A stretch of DNA of 64,000 nt from CAIQPV01 sp964480365. GTDB taxonomy: Bacteria; Pseudomonadota; Gammaproteobacteria; Burkholderiales; Gallionellaceae. The stretch covers positions 1 to 64,000 of the forward strand of contig CAYZPM010000019.1 in assembly GCA_964480365.1 (NCBI GenBank). The letters are read 5' to 3'. Under the pieces are notes generated by a model, which had not been told where the DNA came from, made no database searches, and saw nothing but the letters and a program-made list of their open reading frames with translations. Of the stretch, positions 52,774 to 61,830 are shown in pieces; within the stretch, counting starts at the first letter, position 1; each line of letters opens with the position of its first letter. Position numbers and translations under genes: made by a program.

Positions 52774-55065
52774 ATGCATAAAGCTTCACGAGTCTCGCAT
52801 TCAAACCCGTTCCGCCCGTCCCTAGTTTCCGCCGCCGTCGCAGTCGCCTTGCTTTCGGCCTATTCATCCAGCTACGCAGCGGTACCGGTTACCGTCTCAG
52901 GCGTCGTTGCAGGCAGCTATTTCACTCCGCCCGTGATTGGCAACAGTCCTGCAACATCCGCTGCTTCAAGCACGGCAGCTTCGGTTTATGAATATGCCAA
53001 GGTATGTTTCGATCTCAACAACAACGGTGTTTGTGACACGGGCGAACCCTACACGACCAGCAAGGTCGACGGAACGTTTCTGTTGACCAGCGCTACACCC
53101 GGCCCGCTCGTCGCCGAGATATCCACCATAGCGAACAATGGCGGAAATCCCGTTACTCAACGAACCGTTTTCCGCGTTTCCCAAGCTCAAATTGCTGCCG
53201 CTATCCCGGCACCATTGAGACCTGCCATTGTCGCAGTCACGCCTCTGTCTACTGAAGTTCTGCTCTCGATGGAAGCGAATGGCACGAGTTTCACGACCGA
53301 GAGGCAAAATCTCGCCACTCGCCTCGGTGTGACGGTCAGTGAGGTATTGAGCAATCCCAACACGGTCACTGATCCAGTCGCCCAGGCCGCGCTGTTGAAA
53401 GAATCAGTCATCGTGAGCAATCGCTTTGCACTTGCGGCCAAGATGGTTGATCGCGGCGATATTTCTCCGGCTGCGCTGGCTCTAAATTCGGCTACCACCA
53501 CCCCGATTGCAATCGATGAAGCCCAGCAAGTGTCGCTGAATATCGAAGGCATTCCGCGTTACGACCATATCTTCGTCATCATGCTGGAAAACAAGGCCAC
53601 GACTTCCATCAAAGGTTCTGCTTTCGCGCCGAAAATCAATGCCTACCTGAACGCCGGCAACCAGTTCACCAGCTATTTCGCAACGGGCAACCCAAGTGAG
53701 CCTAATTACACAGCGCTGGGCGGTGCAGACGACTTCGGTATTACCGACGACAACCAGTGGAACTGCGGCGCCACCGGCGCAAATGCCCCGCAGGATTTGC
53801 CTCTCCCAACCAACACACAGCCAGGCTTGGCAAAATCGCCATTTACCTCACCTTGTGCGCAAGCGACCAATCACAATATCGTCGGTCACCCGAACTTGTT
53901 CAATGCAATATCGAGTAACGGTTTGACTTGGCGCACCTACAGCGAGTCGATGAACCCCGGCCAAGATTTCCGCACTGACAGCGTGGCCGATGCTGCCGTA
54001 ACCGCGACCGACAACGTGTATGCACCCGGCACCTTGGCCGGCAATGCAACCACAATCGGCGATCCTAATCTGGTACTGCCTTTGCCCGCCCAACTGTACA
54101 GAACCAAGCATCATCCAGGCATGGCTTATCAGAATGTGCGTAGCGCGCCAGAGTTCAATACCAGCAACCGCACCCTGGGTGGCGGTCAATGGGACGCAGC
54201 CTTGCTGAATAGTAAGGACTACACCATACCGGCCAATTACAACATCGATCAGTTCGGTACCGACCTGCAAAGCGGCGATATCGGCAACCTGAACTTTGTG
54301 GTACCCGACCAGTGTGATGACATGCACGGCATCACGGTAAAAGGTACTGATAGCGTGACCGGCAAGTCTGTCACGGCCAGTGATTGCAGTAGCGTGGCCA
54401 ACAACGTAGCGACTGCAACTGGTGGCAACATCATTGCGCGCGGCGATAATTACACCGATAAAGTTATCCAGAAAATTGAGGCATCGCCAATCTGGCAAAA
54501 CCAGAGTAAGCGTGTAGCCATCGTCATCATGTTCGACGAAGGCAATGCGACTTCCGGCTTTAACTCCTGCTGCGGCTGGAATCCGGGTAGCCAGACGGTA
54601 TCCAAGCCTCTGATAGAAAATCCAGATGGCACATTCTCGGTTGATACCTCCGTCGCCGGCTACTACCTTGGCAATCGCGGTCACGGGGAAAGTGTGTTTG
54701 GCGTGCTGACCAACCAGCCCAATGCGCCCAAGGGTATTGTCGACAGCGATGCCTACAGCCACTTTTCGTTTAACCGCACACTGCAGGACATGTTCGGTTT
54801 GGCCGATCCTGGCAACGATGGTACGTACATGAATCGCTCCAAGTACACACAAGCTTTCATTGCGGCCAACATTCTCAACTTGCCGGAATACGCCGGTAGT
54901 GCGGATCCTCATTTTGACTCCGTGCGCCCGATGAATCACGCGTATGTAATCCCGACGGGCTATACAGAGAAACAATCGGCCGACGTGACTACTGCTGCGC
55001 AGGTTGGGCCGGACGCTACACAGACCAATCTCTGGTCGCTTAATGCAGGAGCCGTTCCACAATAA
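52774..55065 (+). CDS. Exported phosphoesterase family protein (PF04185-like)
   Basis: This 763-residue exported protein has a long signal peptide (cleavage near SYAAVP), an N-terminal beta domain (50-150) with a calcium-loop-like FDLNNNGVCDTGEP, a helical linker, and a phosphoesterase domain from about residue 263 (YDHIFVIMLENKAT, YFATGNPSEPNYTALGGAD, VAIVIMFDEGN, GNRGHGESVFGVLTN, YSHFSFNRTLQDMFGL). These are the motifs of the AcpA/phospholipase C superfamily, with Asn/Glu and Asp/His metal ligands. The natural substrate is unknown; acid phosphatase or phospholipase C activity are the family possibilities. TGGAGAATCCATC precedes the ATG. Confidence 0.88.
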   Translation: MHKASRVSHSNPFRPSLVSAAVAVALLSAYSSSYAAVPVTVSGVVAGSYFTPPVIGNSPATSAASSTAASVYEYAKVCFDLNNNGVCDTGEPYTTSKVDGTFLLTSATPGPLVAEISTIANNGGNPVTQRTVFRVSQAQIAAAIPAPLRPAIVAVTPLSTEVLLSMEANGTSFTTERQNLATRLGVTVSEVLSNPNTVTDPVAQAALLKESVIVSNRFALAAKMVDRGDISPAALALNSATTTPIAIDEAQQVSLNIEGIPRYDHIFVIMLENKATTSIKGSAFAPKINAYLNAGNQFTSYFATGNPSEPNYTALGGADDFGITDDNQWNCGATGANAPQDLPLPTNTQPGLAKSPFTSPCAQATNHNIVGHPNLFNAISSNGLTWRTYSESMNPGQDFRTDSVADAAVTATDNVYAPGTLAGNATTIGDPNLVLPLPAQLYRTKHHPGMAYQNVRSAPEFNTSNRTLGGGQWDAALLNSKDYTIPANYNIDQFGTDLQSGDIGNLNFVVPDQCDDMHGITVKGTDSVTGKSVTASDCSSVANNVATATGGNIIARGDNYTDKVIQKIEASPIWQNQSKRVAIVIMFDEGNATSGFNSCCGWNPGSQTVSKPLIENPDGTFSVDTSVAGYYLGNRGHGESVFGVLTNQPNAPKGIVDSDAYSHFSFNRTLQDMFGLADPGNDGTYMNRSKYTQAFIAANILNLPEYAGSADPHFDSVRPMNHAYVIPTGYTEKQSADVTTAAQVGPDATQTNLWSLNAGAVPQ

Positions 55066-55074
55066 TGTGCCAAA

Positions 55075-55098
55075 TCCGGCTGCGGCAACGCAGCCGGA
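55075..55098. other. Perfect 10-bp stem-loop after the phosphoesterase gene
   Basis: TCCGGCTGCG-GCAA-CGCAGCCGGA, with a GNRA-type loop. There is no T-run behind it, so it is more likely an mRNA 3'-end stabiliser or a processed terminator than an intrinsic terminator. Confidence 0.6.
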
Positions 55099-55201
55099 GA
55101 AGTACGCGGTCACAATAATTCGGCAGGGCTAGTCGTAGTTTGATTAGTCCTGCTTTTATGCGTAGATCGGCTTATTTATAATCATTCTCAGGGAAATCGC
55201 C

Positions 55202-56422
55202 ATGTACCGTAATTTGCCATACCCACATACTCTGCAACTATCGATTCTCATTTTGACAGGAACCCTCTGCGCCGTACCGTTGGTCGCAAACGCCTTGAGT
55301 CCTGCTGCCCAGGTAGGGCAAAAGATGTTCTTCGATACCAATTTGTCGTCTTCAGGAAAGTTGGCCTGCTCCACCTGCCACGACCCCAATAATCATTATG
55401 CCCCATCCAATAATCTTGCCGTGCAACTCGGTGGCCCCAACATGTCCTCATTCGGCACTCGGGCGGTACCCACGCTGACTTACAAGGATTTCACACCACC
55501 CTACTCCGATCTGTTCGACAATCCGGACGGCATCAGTGCACCTGGGCCTGGCGGCGGATTTACGCAAGATGGTCGCGCACCGAATCTGGCAGCTCAGGCG
55601 CAGATACCCATGATGGCACCCATCGAAATGGACAACAGCAGCTTCTCCGACGTGGTCAACAAAATTCAAAATTCGTCCTATGCCAATCTTTTCATCCAGG
55701 CCTTCGGCAGCACTGCGTTCGATGACACCCCAACAGCATTCGCCAATGCGATGACTGCCCTGCAATCGTTTCAGTTGGAGGACACCAGCTTTCACCCATA
55801 CACCAGCAAGTACGACCTGTACGCCGCCAACAAGATCGGAGGCACATTAACCGCGTCGGAAGCGCGCGGACTTGCCGTTTTCAGCGATCCGAACAAAGGC
55901 AATTGCTTCTCCTGCCATTACAACGGCGCAGGAATAAACGGCAGCGTGGCACTGTTTACCGATTTTTCCTATGAAGCCATCGGCGTACCGCGCAATAACA
56001 CTATTCCGGCCAATGTCCTGTTTCGCGGCCTTCCGGTTTCCTACGATATGGGAATCTGCAGCCGTTCCGATCATCCGCTGCCTGCGAACGCGCAATATTG
56101 TGGCAAGTTCAAAACGCCAACATTGCGCAATGTGGCAACGCGCAGTGTGTTTTTTCACAATGGACAGATGAAGTCACTAAGCGATGTAATCGGCTTTTAC
56201 AATACCCGCGACACTAATCCCGGGCTGTGGTACCCAACCGTCAATGGCGTGGTGCAAAAATTCAACGACCTGCCGACCATTTATCGCGGCAATATCGATA
56301 CACAGATGCCGCTCGATGGCAGAGCACCCGGTAGCCAACCGCCGATGTCGGCTCAGGACATGCTTGATCTGGCTGCGTTCCTTGGAACACTGACCGACGG
56401 TTACCAACCCCCGCTACAATAA
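55202..56422 (+). CDS. Di-haem cytochrome c peroxidase / MauG family protein
   Basis: This 406-residue periplasmic protein has a signal peptide ending near LVANA, haem site 1 CSTCH (Cys56, Cys59, His60) and haem site 2 CFSCH (Cys235, Cys238, His239), with LGGGFTQDGRAPNLAAQAQIPM-like segments (here GGGFTQDGR, AQIPMMAPIEM) and TPTLRNVATRSVFFHNGQMKSL as the distal ligand region. This is the order of bacterial di-haem peroxidases. H2O2 reduction or another oxidation is possible; the MauG group catalyses protein modification. It lies in a run of exported-protein genes on the plus strand. Confidence 0.92.
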   Translation: MYRNLPYPHTLQLSILILTGTLCAVPLVANALSPAAQVGQKMFFDTNLSSSGKLACSTCHDPNNHYAPSNNLAVQLGGPNMSSFGTRAVPTLTYKDFTPPYSDLFDNPDGISAPGPGGGFTQDGRAPNLAAQAQIPMMAPIEMDNSSFSDVVNKIQNSSYANLFIQAFGSTAFDDTPTAFANAMTALQSFQLEDTSFHPYTSKYDLYAANKIGGTLTASEARGLAVFSDPNKGNCFSCHYNGAGINGSVALFTDFSYEAIGVPRNNTIPANVLFRGLPVSYDMGICSRSDHPLPANAQYCGKFKTPTLRNVATRSVFFHNGQMKSLSDVIGFYNTRDTNPGLWYPTVNGVVQKFNDLPTIYRGNIDTQMPLDGRAPGSQPPMSAQDMLDLAAFLGTLTDGYQPPLQ

Positions 56423-56477
56423 CTTATCAAAACTGTGACGTGCATCCACTAATTGTTAGATTCCACTGAGACATATC

Positions 56478-57125
56478 ATGAAGACAAAACATTTTATTAC
56501 CGCAGGACTGATGTGCTTTTCCAGCGCTGCTTTTTGCGCGAATTCAACCGAGCCGGATCAGACAACGCTTACTTCTGCGTTAGAAAATTATCTGCTGCAA
56601 CAAGGCAATTTTTGCTTGGGCAAATATGACTGGCCGATCGATCTCACCGAGTCTGATTTTAAAATGGGAACCCGGGACGCATTGCAGATGCCGGTTCTGG
56701 AAAAAATGGGCCTGGTAGAATCAACTTACGTAACCGCGATACGCAAGGTGGACGACACCGAACAGCCCGTTCTCGTCAAGCGCCACGCGCTAACCGATGC
56801 CGGGAAAAAATACTATCTGGCAAAGGATATTCAGACTACCACTTCGAGTGGGGAAAAAATCGTGCATCACGGCGATTTCTGTGCCGCGAAACTGAGCTTG
56901 AACAAAATTGTCCACTGGGATAAACCGGAAATGCATGGTGAATACAAGGAGACAACGGTGGACTACACCTACAAAATTGCTGCGGCGAAGTGGACTCAAG
57001 ACCCGGAGATACAGAAAGTATTTCCGATGCTCGCCTACATAGTGAAGGGTGAGGGAACCATGCAGTTGAAACAACGCTTTCGACTCTCTGGAGAATCCTG
57101 GATTGCAGTTAACCCGGAAGAATAA
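56478..57125 (+). CDS. Exported protein of unknown function
   Basis: This 215-residue precursor has a signal peptide (TKHFITAGLMCFSSAAFCAN). The mature part contains two Cys (GNFCLGKYDWPID and HGDFCAAKLSLNK) that could form a disulfide, and a run of charged beta-type sequence (KIVHWDKPEMHGEYKETTVDYTYKI). No family was recognised. It is 55 bases after the di-haem peroxidase and followed by a strong terminator, so it probably ends that transcript. A periplasmic partner of the peroxidase is conceivable but there is no direct evidence. Confidence 0.7.
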   Translation: MKTKHFITAGLMCFSSAAFCANSTEPDQTTLTSALENYLLQQGNFCLGKYDWPIDLTESDFKMGTRDALQMPVLEKMGLVESTYVTAIRKVDDTEQPVLVKRHALTDAGKKYYLAKDIQTTTSSGEKIVHHGDFCAAKLSLNKIVHWDKPEMHGEYKETTVDYTYKIAAAKWTQDPEIQKVFPMLAYIVKGEGTMQLKQRFRLSGESWIAVNPEE

Positions 57126-57138
57126 GCAAGTGTTATAA

Positions 57139-57165
57139 ACCCCGCCGCTTGCGGCGGGGTGCTTT
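57139..57165 (+). terminator. Rho-independent terminator
   Basis: CCCCGCCGC-TT-GCGGCGGGG is followed by TGCTTTATT. It serves the unknown exported protein on the plus strand and, since it lies just past the stop of the convergent prolyl hydroxylase gene, possibly both. Confidence 0.85.
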
Positions 57166-57167
57166 AT

Positions 57168-58049
57168 TCATGCCGGTATAAAACGCCTTTCCCGCATCCA
57201 TTTGACGACCACCCATTTCTCGCCCTCATTAACCGCAGCACTGGCGTGTGCGGATTTTGGATCGACCTGGCGCACGCTATTGCCATATTCGAAATAGGCT
57301 GAGTTTCCTTTCTTGGGTGAGACAGACAATCCGACCTCAGGAAAAAATGTTTCTCCTCCGCTCTCGACATCGTTCAAGTAGGTCACCAGCGTGCTGATGC
57401 GTTGCCCACTCCTGACAAGAGATTCTCTATTCGCCGGATTGGAGGGTGCCAGGAAATCGAAATGAGGTGTGTTTTTTGCGCTCGGGCCGTAGTGCAAGAC
57501 TTGCAGACCTTCGCCATTTTCTATGGGGCAGTTCATCACTTCGGAAATACGCCGATCCAGCTTGGCAATAAATGGCGTTTCTTCCAGTTCGAAAAACATA
57601 CCCTCACTATCCCGGTGGGCGGCGATTTTGTCTTCTCCGGTAAGAAGATCGACCACTGTCGATGGACGCAAGCGGTTACGCGCCAACTCGATCACTCGTT
57701 CGCATTCTTCTGCGCTCAACACACCGTCGAGCAAAGCAATGACAGGCTGATCCAGACGCAGCAATACCGGTATGTCGCGATCTGCGGTGCGAATGACGGA
57801 GCCGGGGGCAAGGCGCGGGATTTCGTAGCGATATTCAGCCAGCGCGGAATCGATCACGACGGACGCGGTCGGCGGGTCAATTCCTTCGCTACGGGCGTGC
57901 CAAAATGCATCAACCAGGCCAAGCGCTATACTAGGCTCAAATTTCTGCGCGATCATGCTATTCACAAGATCTTCGACAGTGCAGCCGCGATCGAGGTTAT
58001 GCAGTATCCAACCGCTTAGTTCTGGGGAGAAATTAACAGACATGCTCAT
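57168..58049 (-). CDS. Prolyl 4-hydroxylase-like 2-oxoglutarate/Fe(II) oxygenase
   Basis: This 293-residue soluble enzyme has a P4Hc domain in its C-terminal half: VIALLDGVLSAEECERVIELA, LQVLHYGPSAKNTPHFDFLA (HxD iron ligands), TLVTYLNDVESGGETFFPEVGLSVSPKKGNSAYFEY (shown for topology in pieces TLVTYLNDV, GGETFFP, KKGNSAYFEY) and SAHASAAVNEGEKWVVVKW (distal His, then Lys for 2-oxoglutarate). The first ~85 residues are a helical extension without known fold. Start at MSMSVNFS rather than the longer frame to 58082, which adds unlikely residues. Bacterial homologues hydroxylate proline in proteins or free substrates; the target is unknown. Confidence 0.88.
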   Translation of the reverse strand: MSMSVNFSPELSGWILHNLDRGCTVEDLVNSMIAQKFEPSIALGLVDAFWHARSEGIDPPTASVVIDSALAEYRYEIPRLAPGSVIRTADRDIPVLLRLDQPVIALLDGVLSAEECERVIELARNRLRPSTVVDLLTGEDKIAAHRDSEGMFFELEETPFIAKLDRRISEVMNCPIENGEGLQVLHYGPSAKNTPHFDFLAPSNPANRESLVRSGQRISTLVTYLNDVESGGETFFPEVGLSVSPKKGNSAYFEYGNSVRQVDPKSAHASAAVNEGEKWVVVKWMRERRFIPA

Positions 58050-58143
58050 AGTGCAAGGCATCGTAGCAATATCCCATGACATCTTTGTGACAATGCCATT
58101 CCATAAATGCTATAACAAACCGCTTGACTCGCACTTTGTGGCT

Positions 58144-58207
58144 TATAACCAGCGACTTGGCTGGCATCTTTTGACAGCCTAGTCGAATGGCTAGTTAGTT
58201 CCTCAGA
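58144..58207 (+). repeat. Hairpin element, copy D
   Basis: It begins TATAACCAGCGACTTGG and carries TAGTCGAATGGCTAGTTAG. The apical stem is GGCTG/CAGCC around an 11-base loop. Unlike copies A, B, C and E it is not flanked by a GC-rich palindrome. It lies between the oxygenase gene and the end of rimO. Confidence 0.8.
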
Positions 58208-58216
58208 GAAATGTCT

Positions 58217-59554
58217 TCATAAGAGCATATCCGCCCACAGGTCGTGAGTATCGGAATCTGTGATGCGCACACTCACAAAATCGCCAACCTTTAAAGCATG
58301 ACCGTTGTCGATGTATACCAGTCCGTCGATCTCCGGCGCGTCCGCTGCGCTACGCGCAATCGCTCCTTCCTCGTCCACGCTGTCCACCAACACCTGCATT
58401 GTTTTGCCCACCTTGCGCGCCAGCCGTCCTGCGCTGATTTCTTCCTGTAGCTCCATCAGGCGCCTCAGCCGTTCTTCCTGCACTTCGGGCGGCACATGAT
58501 CCGGCAGTTCGTTGGCAAGCGCGCCTTCCACCGGGGAGTAGGTAAACGCGCCGACGCGGTCGAGTTGCGCTTGTTCGAGAAAGTCGAGCAGCTCTTCGAA
58601 TTCCTCCTCCGTCTCGCCGGGAAAGCCGACGATGAAGGTGCTGCGCAGGATGATTTCCGGGCATATGTTGCGCCACTGTCTGATGCGTTGCAGCACGTTC
58701 TCGCTGCTGGCCGGGCGCTGCATCAGTTTGAGGATGCGCGCGTTGGCGTGCTGGAACGGAATGTCGAGGTAGGGCAGGATTTTTCCTGCTGCCATCAGCG
58801 GGATAACTTCGTCCACACTGGGATAGGGATAGACGTAATGCAAGCGCACCCACACACCCAATTCGCCCATCGCCTGCACCAATTCGGTCATGCGCGTCTT
58901 GAGCGGTTTGCCGCCCCAGAAGCCGGTGCGGTATTTCACGTCCACGCCGTAGGCGCTGGTGTCCTGCGAGATCACCAGCAATTCTTTCACGCCCGCATTC
59001 ACCAGGTTCTGCGCTTCCTCCATCACCTCGCCCACCGGCCTGCTCACCAAGTCGCCACGCAGACTCGGAATGATGCAGAAGGTGCAGCGATGGTTGCAGC
59101 CTTCGGAAATTTTTACGTAGGCATAATGTTTGGGCGTGAGGCGAATTCCCTGCGGCGGTACCAGATCAGTATGAGGGTCGTGCGGTTTCGGCAAGAACTG
59201 ATGCACGACCTCCATCACTTCGTCGGTGGCGTGCGGTCCGGTAACTGCCAGCACTTTGGGATGCGCCAGCCGCACCACATCCCCCTTGGCGCCGAGGCAA
59301 CCGGTGACGATGACCTTGCCGTTCTCCGCCAGCGCTTCGCCGATGGCGTCCAGCGACTCTTCCACCGCGCTGTCGATGAAGCCGCAGGTGTTGACCACCA
59401 CCAGATCGGCATCGCGGTAGCTGCCGGAAATGAGGTACCCCTCGGCGCGCAGGCGGGTAAGGATATGCTCTGAGTCCACCGTCGCCTTGGGGCAGCCGAG
59501 TGAAACAAAACCCACCTTGGGAACAGGATTGCGTGGTGTCATAAACAATGTCAC
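58217..59554 (-). CDS. rimO: Ribosomal protein S12 methylthiotransferase RimO
   Basis: This radical-SAM enzyme adds a methylthio group to Asp88/89 of S12. The 445 residues have three N-terminal cluster Cys (SLGCPKATVDSE, VNTCGFIDSA, VTGCLGAKGD), the SAM cluster CNHRCTFCIIPSLRG, and a C-terminal TRAM domain (QVLVDSVDEEGAIARSAADAPEIDGLVYI). Its GCPK and IPSLRG motifs distinguish it from MiaB. Two start Met (59554, 59542) are possible. A hairpin element lies just past its stop. Confidence 0.96.
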   Translation of the reverse strand: MTLFMTPRNPVPKVGFVSLGCPKATVDSEHILTRLRAEGYLISGSYRDADLVVVNTCGFIDSAVEESLDAIGEALAENGKVIVTGCLGAKGDVVRLAHPKVLAVTGPHATDEVMEVVHQFLPKPHDPHTDLVPPQGIRLTPKHYAYVKISEGCNHRCTFCIIPSLRGDLVSRPVGEVMEEAQNLVNAGVKELLVISQDTSAYGVDVKYRTGFWGGKPLKTRMTELVQAMGELGVWVRLHYVYPYPSVDEVIPLMAAGKILPYLDIPFQHANARILKLMQRPASSENVLQRIRQWRNICPEIILRSTFIVGFPGETEEEFEELLDFLEQAQLDRVGAFTYSPVEGALANELPDHVPPEVQEERLRRLMELQEEISAGRLARKVGKTMQVLVDSVDEEGAIARSAADAPEIDGLVYIDNGHALKVGDFVSVRITDSDTHDLWADMLL

Positions 59555-59618
59555 TAAATGAAATTAAATTGATAAAACAGGGCAGGCAAGTTCAACACAC
59601 CGTTAACTATTACTCTCC

Positions 59619-61010
59619 CTACTCAGCACCCGTATTTTTAACCGGCTTGGGTAAAACACCCGATTGAGCCATCCACTCCCGAGCCAGTGATTGCGCATTA
59701 TCGATTTGCCTGGGAGACATGCTGGCTTCAACAATTCTTTTGCCTTCCAGAGCGCTCGGCGCCCCCGCTCCCGCCGCGAGGCTGAGCCATTTATACGCTT
59801 GCACCAAGTCATACGGCACCCCTTGCCCTTTGGCGTACATTAATCCGAGATTGCTCTGTGCCGGCGCATTGCCCTGCTCAGCCGCTTTGCGATACCACAC
59901 TGCCGCCTCCTTGTAGTCCTGCTGCACGCCTTGCCCGTTGAAGTATTTCACCCCAAGGTTATTTTGGGCCAGCGCGTTGCCCTGTTCGGCCGCCTTGCGA
60001 TACCAAGTCGCTGCCTCCCTATAGTCCTGCTGCACGCCTTGTCCATTGGCGTACATCACCCCCAACGCCAACTGTGCCGATGCATCTCCCCGCTCCGCCA
60101 CCTTGCGATACCACGACGCAGCTTCGCCATAATCCTGCTTTACCCCTTTCCCTTCGGAGTACATCATCCCAAGGTTCAACTGCGCCGTGACATTGCCCTG
60201 CTCCGCCGCCTTGCGGTACCACACTGCCGCTTCCTTACCATCCTGCGGTACGCCCTGGGCATTGGCGTACATCGCTCCCAAGCTCAACTGCGCCAACAAA
60301 TACCCCCGTTCCGCAGCCTTGCGATACCAGGATATTGCCTCCTTGTAATCCTGCGGTACGCCGCTACCTTTAGCGTACATTACCCCAAGGGCATATTGCT
60401 CCGATGCATCCCCCTTCTCGGCTACCTTGATATACCACGACGCGGACTCCTTGTAATCCTTGGGCACACCCTGTCCGTTGGCGTACATCTGCGCCAGACT
60501 GCGCTGCGCCGGTACGTTGCCCTGTTCCGCCGCCTTGCGATACCACGACGCCGCTTTCTTTAAATCCTTAGCCGTCCCCTGCCCTTTGGCATACATCTGG
60601 GCAAGGGCATATTGCGCGAGGGCATTACCCTGATCTGCCGCCTTGCGGTACCACAACAAGGACTCGCCGCAGTCCTGTCTCCGCGCCCCTTTTCCTTCAC
60701 AGTACATCGCCCCCAAGTTGAACTGTGCCGTCGCATTCCCCTGCTCTGCCGCTTTGCGATACCACAACATGGCCATCCTGTAGTCCTGCGGCGCTCCCTG
60801 TCCCTCGTGGTACATCTGTCCAAGGCTGAGTTGCGCCGTCGCATCCCCTTTCACCGCAAGCAACCTGAATTCAGTAAATGCAAGCGAGAAATTTCCATTC
60901 ACGTAAGCGTCTTGCGCTTCCTTCAAACCCGCCTCTGCTCCTGCGCTAAGCGCAAGCAGAACCATGGTCAGAATTGACCTAAATAAAACCCTCATCTTTA
61001 ATTCATTCAT
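59619..61010 (-). CDS. Exported Sel1-repeat protein
   Basis: A protein of about 463 residues; start placed at MNELKMRVLF, followed by a signal peptide (RSILTMVLLALSAGAEA). After it come ten consecutive 36-residue Sel1/TPR-like units, each of the pattern GNAxAQxxLGxMYxxGQGVxxDYKEAxxWYRKAAEQ read with variations, then a short tail ending KPVKNTGAE. Sel1 arrays are protein-binding scaffolds, for example in cell-envelope stress or secretion. The DNA repeats (108 bp) are very similar, which invites copy-number change by recombination. No partner gene adjoins it. Confidence 0.9.
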   Translation of the reverse strand: MNELKMRVLFRSILTMVLLALSAGAEAGLKEAQDAYVNGNFSLAFTEFRLLAVKGDATAQLSLGQMYHEGQGAPQDYRMAMLWYRKAAEQGNATAQFNLGAMYCEGKGARRQDCGESLLWYRKAADQGNALAQYALAQMYAKGQGTAKDLKKAASWYRKAAEQGNVPAQRSLAQMYANGQGVPKDYKESASWYIKVAEKGDASEQYALGVMYAKGSGVPQDYKEAISWYRKAAERGYLLAQLSLGAMYANAQGVPQDGKEAAVWYRKAAEQGNVTAQLNLGMMYSEGKGVKQDYGEAASWYRKVAERGDASAQLALGVMYANGQGVQQDYREAATWYRKAAEQGNALAQNNLGVKYFNGQGVQQDYKEAAVWYRKAAEQGNAPAQSNLGLMYAKGQGVPYDLVQAYKWLSLAAGAGAPSALEGKRIVEASMSPRQIDNAQSLAREWMAQSGVLPKPVKNTGAE

Positions 61011-61218
61011 CGATTTGTTCCACGAAGAAAAATCATCTGCCTTCAGCGCAATACACACTGAAGCCGACAATAACGTGAACCATTTTACATCCTGCCGGAA
61101 CGAAGCTGCAGAGTTGTATCAACAAGACGTTGTGTAATGAAATAAGTGACAATGACGCCCAATAAACTCAAGGCATTCATTCGTTTTGAAGCAGTTCGAA
61201 ACAGGAAGCTTGCGGCGG

Positions 61219-61247
61219 AACCCCCTCCACCGTGGATGGAGGGGGTT
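61219..61247 (-). terminator. Stem-loop downstream of the HU gene
   Basis: AACCCCCTCCA/TGGAGGGGGTT is an 11-bp stem with a 7-base loop, five bases past the stop of hupB. The T-run is short, but the position and strength suggest a terminator. Confidence 0.65.
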
Positions 61248-61251
61248 TGTA

Positions 61252-61536
61252 TTACTTCTTTACGCCGTTAACTGTTGCCTTAAGCGTCGCACCTGCCTTG
61301 AATGCTGGCACCTTGGATGCCTTGATCTTGAGTTCTGCACCGGTCTTGGGGTTACGTCCAATGCGAGCTGCGCGCTTGCGCACTTCGAAAGAACCAAAGC
61401 CAACCAAAGAAACGGAATCACCCTTCTTCAGCGCGCCGGAAATGATTTCAATGAATGCACCGATAGTGCGATCCGCTTCTGCCTTGCTTGTTTCTGTCTT
61501 GCCTGCCAGAGCTTCGGCCAATTCTTTTCTGTTCAT
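61252..61536 (-). CDS. hupB: DNA-binding protein HU
   Basis: This 94-residue histone-like protein begins MNRKELAEALAGKTETSKAEADRTIGAFIEII, continues GDSVSLVGFGSFEVRKRAARIGRNPKTG (the DNA-binding arm with the Pro that intercalates) and ends LKATVNGVKK. It is closer to HU than to IHF, as shown by the GFGSFEVRKRAARxGRNPxTG arm. AAGGGGGGTTAC precedes the ATG. It is a stand-alone unit with its own terminator-like stem-loop. Confidence 0.95.
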   Translation of the reverse strand: MNRKELAEALAGKTETSKAEADRTIGAFIEIISGALKKGDSVSLVGFGSFEVRKRAARIGRNPKTGAELKIKASKVPAFKAGATLKATVNGVKK

Positions 61537-61830
61537 GTAACCCCCTTCGTTGATTTATAAAAAACCCGCGCATCGCGGTATGTGCCACACTAATGAAGCA
61601 TCATCTTTTTGCTGAGGTTGCCAACATCTGCCACTGGCAACTCTTTCGCCATTCCTGATCCCCAATCCAACCCGTCCACCCCATCGGGACGCTCTACCTG
61701 CTGATTGGCAAAGCCCAATGGTGTTTACTATATCAACAAGTATCAATGCTTGCCAAGCGTCATAGCCCTATTTTGCGATATTTAGCACAATTAATGGCAA
61801 GAGAGCAATTCTTCAAATTCGAAATTCAGC

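Noticed and set aside
53848..55113. 421-codon frame antisense to the phosphoesterase gene
   Set aside because: No ribosome site and no recognisable domain; the plus strand encodes a recognisable exported enzyme.
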